Shown here piece by piece: positions 57,281-64,000 of a stretch of DNA of 64,000 bases (the stretch's first letter is position 1; each line of letters begins with the position of its first letter). The notes beneath the pieces were generated by a model. That model was not told the origin of the DNA. It did no database searches and saw only the letters and a list, made by a program, of their open reading frames with translations. The stretch spans positions 2,022,992 through 2,086,991 of the forward strand of contig CP034990.1 of the NCBI GenBank assembly GCA_004026145.2, written 5' to 3'. The stretch comes from Takifugu bimaculatus. Lineage: Eukaryota > Chordata > Actinopteri > Tetraodontiformes > Tetraodontidae. The position numbers were made by a program, and so were the translations under genes.

Positions 57281-57577
57281 CTGCAACGAGACAGACTCTG
57301 CTCAGAGGGAGCCGGAGCGTCTTCTCTGGAGCAACGTTCTGGACCAGTCAAGACGCCCTTTTAAAGGGACACTTTTGTTGGATATTTGGCTCATTTCACT
57401 CAAAAGTGAGAAAAGGCTTGAATGTTTCCATCTTGGGTTTGAGCTTCAGAGCTTTTGTGGGGACCGGAGGTTAGTGGACCACAATGCTGCGCAACAAACT
57501 GTTCATTAGCCTGAAGGTCATTGAGAAAAGTCTCCTTCAGTTAGCTTAAAGGTCTAAATGTGTTCAAAACTGATGTG

Positions 57578-57858
57578 CCGTGTTTTCTGGACTATAGGTC
57601 GCTCCGGAGTTTAAGTCGCAGGAGCCAAAAAATGCATAATAAAGAAGAAGAATAGATATATAAGTCGCACTGGACTATAAGTCGCATTTTGGGGGAAAAT
57701 GTATTTGATAAAATTCAAGACCAAGAACATACATTTCATCTTGAAAGGCAATTAGCATGGATTAGCAATAGTGTTACGGTATGCTAACGTAACAAATTCA
57801 GCTACATGACCCACAACGAACTGAGTACGTGTCTGCTTTGTTAACGTAACATTAACAG
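57578..57858. mobile_element. Left half of the 'ccgtatttt' MITE, unit 2
   Basis: It ends at attaacag (57851-57858) exactly as in unit 1, so the insertion into the MITE predates the unit 1/2 duplication. Confidence 0.75.
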
Positions 57859-58470
57859 AATCAGGGTACTTTATTGATCCCTTTAGGGGGTGTCCATTAG
57901 GGAAATTAGCATCTCCCCAAAGAAACGTACAGCACTGTTTAAAATATTAAAAATAGAATAAAATAAGAAAATAGAATAAAAATAAGAAATAAAATAGAAT
58001 AAATTAAAAATAGAATATAAAACTATAGAAATGTAAATAAATGAACTGAATGAATGAATGAACTGAATGAATGGATGTCCCAGTATTATGTTATTGCAGT
58101 GTTGTTCCAGTTCTCCTGTTGGCCCTCCTCCCCCCCAGTGAGGAGTTGAACAGTCTGATGGCTCGGGGGATGAATGAGTTCCCCAGTCTGTTGGTCCTGA
58201 ACTTGGGGAGGCGCAGCCTCTGGCTGATGAGGCTTCTCTGGCTGACCGGGCTCCTCTGGCTGACCGGGCGCCTCTGGCTGATCGGGCGCCTCTGGCTGAT
58301 CGGGCGCCTCTGGCTGATCGGGCGCCTCTGGCTGATCGGGCGCCTCTGGCTGATCGGGCGCCTCTGGCTGATCGGGCGCCTCTGGCTGTGGAGGACAGTG
58401 TGCAGAGGGTGGCGGACATTGTCCATGATGCTCCGCAGCTTGTCAATTAGTGGTTTGATTTATAAACAGT
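57859..58470 (-). mobile_element. 3' end of an L2/CR1-like LINE with 18-bp coding repeats (10 copies)
   Basis: Homologous to 26490-27000. The array at about 58216-58390 has ten 18-bp units (S-Q-R-R-P-I on the minus strand) against three in unit 1, all in frame. Confidence 0.75.
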
Positions 58471-59104
58471 AGCCCATTCGCCAGGCAAGTCCGCAAAACA
58501 ACAGTCCCAAGCCAGTGCTAGATGTGTCCCGGCCCCTTTAAGGAACCAACACCACACACTGCATCGAAATACAAAAAAAAAAATAAAAATCAATGGGCCC
58601 AGGTGGACCACGTTGCTAAATTCTAACCTGGGGAAACACCACAAACATCGAAATGAGAGAGAGAAAGGAAGACGAGTCTGGCATTGTTAAGGTGGATGCA
58701 AATACCTGTAAATAAATACAGAAGGGGGGGGGGGACTCTGAGGACCTTGGGTGTTGCCTGCTTTCGGGTCCTGATACAACTGACCATAACAGTTCTAGTG
58801 TTACAGTGTATCACTAGCTCCAACCTACCTGGAGGAGCTAGTGATACCTTACCAACCCAATAGACCGCTCCTGACAGGCCTCTGTCACCTGGTCATGGTC
58901 TCCTCTCCTCTACCTTCTCCTCTCTCTCTACCCAGCCCCCCCCCCCATCAGCAGGAGGGTCCCCCTACATGAGCCTGGTCCTGCTCAAGGTATTGAAAGG
59001 GTCTAGAAACAATTTTGATAGTAACGCTATATAAATAAAGATTGATTGATCGATCAGATCATCAGAACACCAGAACACTAGAACTGTTATGGTCAGTTGT
59101 ATCA
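58471..59104. other. Unassigned repeat-derived DNA
   Basis: Counterpart of 27001-27640: 24-bp inverted repeat arms at 58767-58790 and 59086-59109, and a retroposon tail near 58973-59050. No gene. Confidence 0.45.
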
Positions 59105-59575
59105 GGACCCCCTCTCATGTCTCTTCACAGTGCCAGACTAGAGTCAAGCTCAACAGGGTCTTCTTCGGGTACAAGCGGCCGAAATGAGCTTCCTCCGTTG
59201 GGTGGCTGGGCTCTCCCTTAGAGAGGGTGAGAAGCTCTGCCATCCGGGAGGAGCTCGGAGTAGAGTCGCTGCTCCTCCATGTTGAGAGGAGCCAGATGAG
59301 GGGGCTTGGACACCTAGTCAGGATGCCCCCTGGACGCCTCCCTGGTGAGGTGTTCAGGGCATGTCCCTCCGGTAGGAGACCCCCGGGAAGACCCAGGACA
59401 CGTTGGAGAGACTATGTCTCTCGACTGGCCTGGGAACGCCTGGGGATCCCTCCGGATGAGCTGGAGGAGGTAGCAGGAGAGGGAAGTCTGGGCTTCTCTC
59501 CTTAGGCTGCTGCCCCCACGACCCGACCCCGGATAAGCGGTAGAGAATGGATGGATGGATGGATGGACGGACGGA
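59105..59575 (+). mobile_element. RTE-like LINE 3' end with (GGAT/GGAC)n tail, unit 2
   Basis: Twin of 27640-28096; its tail has partly changed to (ggac)n. Confidence 0.7.
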
Positions 59576-59605
59576 CGGTATCAGGACCCAAAAGCAGGCA
59601 ACACG

Positions 59606-60525
59606 TAGTGATGGGACGAGTGACACTGGTGCGTCAGCACTGTGCCGAGAGCTCAAGAGTGAAACCCCGTATCGGTGCGTGTATCGCTTTAAGAAAGAAT
59701 CACGTGACCGATACAGGAATTGTATCGTTTGGATGGGCCGCGCCAAAGTGTGTTTATAAGGAAACAGACTGTATTGACATGTCGTGGGTTTGTTGGATGG
59801 AGTTTTGCAGTTGTGCAATTATGGATTGTTCTAAGAAGTTTACCCCAGTGTGCAATAATTTTGATCTTGTGACTCCAAACGAGGGAAATCTTTTTACTTT
59901 GAGCATTGTTTACTGTTGAATACAATTTTTAACAGTGGCGCTTTATCAGTTTATCGAGTGAATGAGCTGTGATACATATGATAGTCAAGTCAAGAGCCTT
60001 ACAGTTGCTTTATTCATTTTATCTCGTAATTACCAGATCCGGATCTCGAAATCATGAGATAGGGTGTCTATTTTTTTAACAAGTGAATGCAATGCGCCAC
60101 CTTAGTTTTTACTCTGTTCAACTTGCACTTAAAACTCTCTGCTCACCATCGTCATCTGCACCGTGTGAAAGAGGATTTTCTAAGGCCGGGGAGCTGGTGT
60201 CTAAGAGGAGAAATCGCCTTGGAGCAAAGACACTCCAAAAACTTTTGTTCCTCAATAAAAATTCATAAACTAGTCACTTTTTTGTATTATTTCATATGAT
60301 TTAACAGTTAACAAAGAATGTGTGTACATAAGTAAAAAATTGTAACTCAAATTTGCTATATTTTACAGACCAACTCAGTTTAGCAAACAAGGAATTCCTT
60401 TACCTGCAATCATTTTATAACTACTGCAGGGGCACTAGTGGGTGACCAACACAGTATCAATACAGTGCCCACACAGTTTGTGGAGTGTGTCAATACACTC
60501 CTGAGGTATCATCGTCCCATCACTA
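59606..60525 (+). mobile_element. Nonautonomous hAT transposon with 8-bp target duplication, unit 2
   Basis: Twin of 28124-29013, flanked by gcaacacg at 59598-59605 and 60526-60533. It carries a private insert of about 40 bp near 60020-60060 ('ctcgtaattaccagatccgg'). Confidence 0.85.
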
Positions 60526-60533
60526 GCAACACG

Positions 60534-60850
60534 CAGTGGAGGATGGTGTCCGAAAAGCGCCTTTATTGAAGGTGATCAAGAACAGTTCGATTCACAAGAG
60601 GCATAGAGACCTCAACAGAGTCCAAAAATATGTCCACAAAGAAAAACTCACCACAATAGTCCAGTCACAAGAAGTCAGGGTTCCGTGAAGGGAACGAAAC
60701 ACTCCACCGCTGGCAAACGGGAGTTCAGTCTTTAAATAGGAGGCTAGATTGCCGATAGACCGCAGGTGCGTCTTCCTGCGGCGCCACCTGAGGCTGGAGA
60801 ACGGCTCCACCACGCCCCCTGCAGGAAGAACCCTGCAACAAAGCTCCCAG
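60534..60850 (-). mobile_element. LTR-like fragment, unit 2
   Basis: Twin of 29022-29340 with the same TATA-type box and polyadenylation signal. Confidence 0.5.
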
Positions 60851-60869
60851 AAGCTGAGAACCCAAAAAC

Positions 60870-61065
60870 AACACTGGAACATCAGACCATCAGAACACTG
60901 GAACATCAGACCATCAGAACACTGGAACAACAGACCATCAGAACACTGGAACATCAGACCATCAGAACACTGGAACAACAGACCATCAGAACACTGGAAC
61001 ATCAGACCATCAGAACACTGGAACATCAGACCATCAGAACACTGGAACATCAGACCATCAGAACA
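60870..61065 (+). repeat. 24-bp minisatellite, eight copies
   Basis: Same unit as 29360-29485; two units read 'aacaacag' instead of 'aacatcag'. Confidence 0.85.
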
Positions 61066-61099
61066 CGTGATCACGCGATCATCAGGGTCATTTTAAGGT

Positions 61100-62086
61100 A
61101 AAGAACAGTTGATGTCATCCGATCTCTTTCCTCTCTTTGAGGTTCTGCCAGAACAAGGGTCTGTTCCCAGTAACTGTGCACCACTGGGTCTAAAGCTGCA
61201 GGGATCCATCCAACGGAACCACTCGGAACTCTGCCTGATTCCATTAATGAGACTAAGATCGGTTTATTTATGCTTTCAGTCCAGAATTGGACTTTTTAAA
61301 ATCCTATCTGGGTGTGATGGACCTGCTGGTCTTCATCTGTGACCGTTCCAGGTCCCGTGTAGCAGTAGCTTTATCATCAGAAGTTCTGATCTGACCAGGA
61401 TGACCGTGTGCAGGAGGTTCCTGCAGGAGCCCCTCAATCATCCATGACATCACTGCATCTGGAAACAGTTTTTGTCATTTTTGGATGAAACTTTTACAGA
61501 ATAAAGCTGAACGAATGAAACATCTGCTGCACTGATTGTGAGGAGGTCTGATAACTGGGCTGTCAATCACTCACTGGTATCCGCAACTAGTAATAGTTAG
61601 AATTAATGGGGGGGGGGGGGGGGTTTGGAATGTTTGACCCATCAAAAGTTTAGTTTATTTAGCTTCTCTCCTCATTACATTAGTCCATGTAAACTCTTTT
61701 ATTTATCAATTCATAATTTATTTCTCCAGCAGGTGGCAGCAAAACACACCAAATCATCTGGGGAAGTTGCGGAAGCTGGAGATAAATGTGCGCGTTCAGC
61801 CGGTGTCGCGTGTCACAGGTCATGTGTCGGTGCTGTCACCTCATAGTCCGACACGTGCTGAGTCCCGTCTCTGTCTTTAGGACCAACACACCTGTGGAGG
61901 AGGGAGGTCCTGCTATGAGCCACACTGATTTCTTTCTCTAATCTCATTTTCTACTCCAAAAATATTGTTTTTATTATCTTTTTCTCCTTGATTCTGTCTT
62001 CTTTATTGTGGTTTTCTTTATTTTTCATTGAATCTTGCATTGAAACAGCCACGCTTTTGGTTGTTGGGTCGATAAAGCCGAAGACA
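61100..62086. other. Shared tail of unit 2, no gene seen
   Basis: Matches 29520-30545. Includes a poly-G run of about 15 bases at 61608-61623 (7-8 in unit 1). Homology to unit 1 stops at 62086. Confidence 0.5.
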
Positions 62087-62106
62087 AAGCTGCTCTGATA
62101 AATGAA

Positions 62107-63851
62107 AGTTTGAGTAGTAGCATCAGCAGCAACAGTAGTAGCAGCAGTAGCAGCAGCAGCAGCAACAACAGTAGTAGCAGTAGCAGCAGCAGTAGTAGGA
62201 GCAGCAGTAGCAGCAGCAGCAACAGTAGCAGTAGCAGAGCAGCAGCAGTAGCAGAGCAGCACCAGTAGCAGTAGCAGAGCAGCACCAGTAGCAGAGCAGC
62301 ACCAGTAGCAGTAGCAGAGCAGCAGCAGTAGCAGAGCAGCACCAGTAGCAGAGCAGCAGCAGTAGCAGAGCAGCACCAGTAGCAGAGCAGCAGTAGTAGC
62401 AGTAGCAGCACCAGTAGCAGAGCAGCAGCAGTAGCAGAGCAGTACCAGTAGCAGAGCAGCAGCAGTAGCAGAGCAGTAGCAGCAGCAGTAGCAGCAGCAC
62501 CAGTAGCAGAGCAGCACCAGTAGCAGAGCAGCAGCAGTAGCAGTAGCAGAGCAGCACCAGTAGCAGAGCAGCACCAGTAGCAGTAGCAGAGCAGCACCAG
62601 TAGCAGAGCAGCACCAGTAGCAGAGCAGCAGTAGTAGCAGTAGCAGCACCAGTAGCAGAGCAGCAGCAGTAGCAGAGCAGCAGCAGTAGCAGAGCAGCAC
62701 CAGTAGCAGAGCAGCAGCAGTAGCAGAGCAGCAGCAGCAGCAGTAGCAGCAGCACCAGTAGCAGAGCAGCACCAGTAGCAGAGCAGCAGCAGTAGCAGAG
62801 CAGCACCAGTAGCAGAGCAGCACCAGTAGCAGTAGCAGAGCAGCAGCAGTAGCAGAGCAGCAGCAGTAGCAGAGCAGCACCAGTAGCAGTAGCAGAGCAG
62901 TAGCAGTAGCAGAGCAGCACCAGTAGCAGAGCAGCACCAGTAGCAGAGCAGCACCAGTAGCAGAGCAGGCCTGGGTCCAGCAACAGTAGCAGCAGGAGCA
63001 GCAGAAGCAGCAGCAGCAGTAGCAACAGTAGCAGCAGGAGCAGCAGCAGCAGCAGCAGTAGCAGAGCAGCAGCAGTAGCAGCAGTAGCAGCAGTAGCAGC
63101 AGCAGTAGCAGCAGCAGGAGCAGCAGGAGTAGCAGCAGCAGTAGCAGTAGCAGAGCAGCAGCAGTAGCAGCAGCAGTAGCGGTAGCAGCAGCAGTAGCAG
63201 CAGTAGTAGCAGCAGTAGTAGTAGCAGGAGCAGCAGCAGTAGTAGCAGCAGCAGCAGTAGTAGCAGCAGTAGCAGTAGTAGCAGCAGCAGCAGCAGTAGC
63301 AGCAGTAGCAGTAGTAGCAGCAGCAGCAGCAGTAGCAGCAGCAGCAGTAGTAGCAGCAGCAGCAGCAGTAGCAGCAGTAGCAGTAGTAGCAGCAGCAGCA
63401 GTAGCAGTAGTAGCAGCAGCAGCAGCAGTAGCAGCAGCAGCAGTAGTAGCAGCAGTAGCAGTAGTAGCAGCAGCAGCAGCAGTAGCAGCAGTAGCAGTAG
63501 TAGCAGCAGCAGCAGCAGTAGCAGGAGCAGCAGCAGTAGTAGCAGCAACAGCAGCAGTAGCAGCAGTAGCAGTAGTAGCAGCAGCAGCAGCAGTAGCAGT
63601 AGCAGTAGCAGCAGCAGTAGCAGAGCAGCAGCAGCAGCAGAGCAGCACCAGTAGCAGAGCAGCAGCAGTAGCAGAGCAGCAGCAGCAGCAGAGCAGCACC
63701 AGTAGCAGAGCAGCAGCAGTAGCAGAGCAGCAGCAGTAGCAGAGCAGCAGCAGTAGCAGAGCAGCAGCAGCAGTAGCAGAGCAGCAGCAGTAGCAGAGCA
63801 GCACCAGTAGCAGAGCAGCACCAGTAGCAGAGCAGCACCAGTAGCAGTAGT

Positions 63852-63882
<31 letters not shown>

Positions 63883-64000
63883 GTAGCAGCAGCAGCAGTA
63901 GCAGCAGCAGCAACAGTAGCAGCAGCAGTAGCAGCAGCAGAGCAGCACCAGTAGCAGAGCAGCAGCAGTAGCAGAGCAGCAGCAGTAGCAGAGCAGCACC
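62107..64000 (+). repeat. CAG/TAG-type satellite, at least 1.9 kb, continuing past the window
   Basis: The stretch is built almost only of the triplets agc, cag and tag, in higher-order patterns such as agcagcagtagcagag and agcaccagtagcag. A single non-repeat interruption (gcctgggtcc) is at about 62968-62978. The minus strand is open in all three frames because its triplets (gct, act, tgc) make no stop. Those poly-Leu, poly-Ala/Thr and poly-Cys/Tyr readings are not genes. Confidence 0.9.

Larger units (their letters stand above)
35843..62086. repeat. Segmental duplication unit 2
   Basis: Same order as unit 1: cyclin E exons, pol remnant, minisatellite, NLR, flank, coiled-coil copy, cyclin E last exon, mobile-element tail. 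It additionally holds the 3.9-kb LINE at 43172-47029 and lacks the 2.3-kb hAT remnant. Confidence 0.85.

Noticed and set aside
61951..63999. Open frames of about 600-680 codons on the minus strand with poly-Leu, Ala/Thr and Cys/Tyr composition
   Set aside because: They are read from the CAG/TAG satellite, which cannot form stop codons on that strand; all three frames are open.

Overview
The window is vertebrate, almost certainly teleost, genomic DNA. It holds intron-rich genes with canonical GT/AG junctions, a fish-type NLR (NLRC3-like, FISNA-NACHT-LRR), cyclin E exons, and many fish-type transposons (L2/CR1-like and RTE-like LINEs, hAT elements, short DNA transposons, LTR remnants and a gamma/epsilon-like retroviral pol remnant). 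No bacterial features, rRNA or tRNA genes, or CRISPR arrays were seen.

The layout is a tandem segmental duplication. A cassette repeats in this left-to-right order: cyclin E exons 6-1 (-), retroviral pol remnant (-), hairpin minisatellite inside a DNA transposon, NLR gene (-), an ISRE-bearing flank, a coiled-coil gene (+), cyclin E last exon (-). Unit 0 is partial (about 272-5474) and runs straight into unit 1 (about 5475-30545). Unit 2 spans about 35843-62086. Units 1 and 2 also share a tail of mobile elements (26490-30545 and 57859-62086). The units look almost identical by eye but differ in telling ways: an 84-bp coding duplication in NLR 1, a recombined LRR exon set plus a 3.9-kb LINE in NLR 2, a deletion that truncates the coiled-coil gene in units 1 and 2, and tandem repeats with different copy numbers.

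Between units 1 and 2, inside what would be the last intron of cyclin E copy 2, lies about 9.3 kb of extra DNA (26490-35834). It carries one intact, intronless 543-codon gene (31604-33235) that I cannot assign to a known family. That gene is bracketed by 298-bp direct repeats.

The NLRs are predicted cytosolic innate immune sensors. Both can be assembled from phase-compatible exons with no internal stop (about 1094 and 1066 aa), and neither has a B30.2 exon here. The coiled-coil gene lies downstream of a perfect ISRE core present in all three flanks, so an interferon link is plausible but inferred. The cyclin E copies keep the cyclin fold and C-terminus but no N-terminal exons were found. The last 1.9 kb is a CAG/TAG-type satellite running off the window edge.
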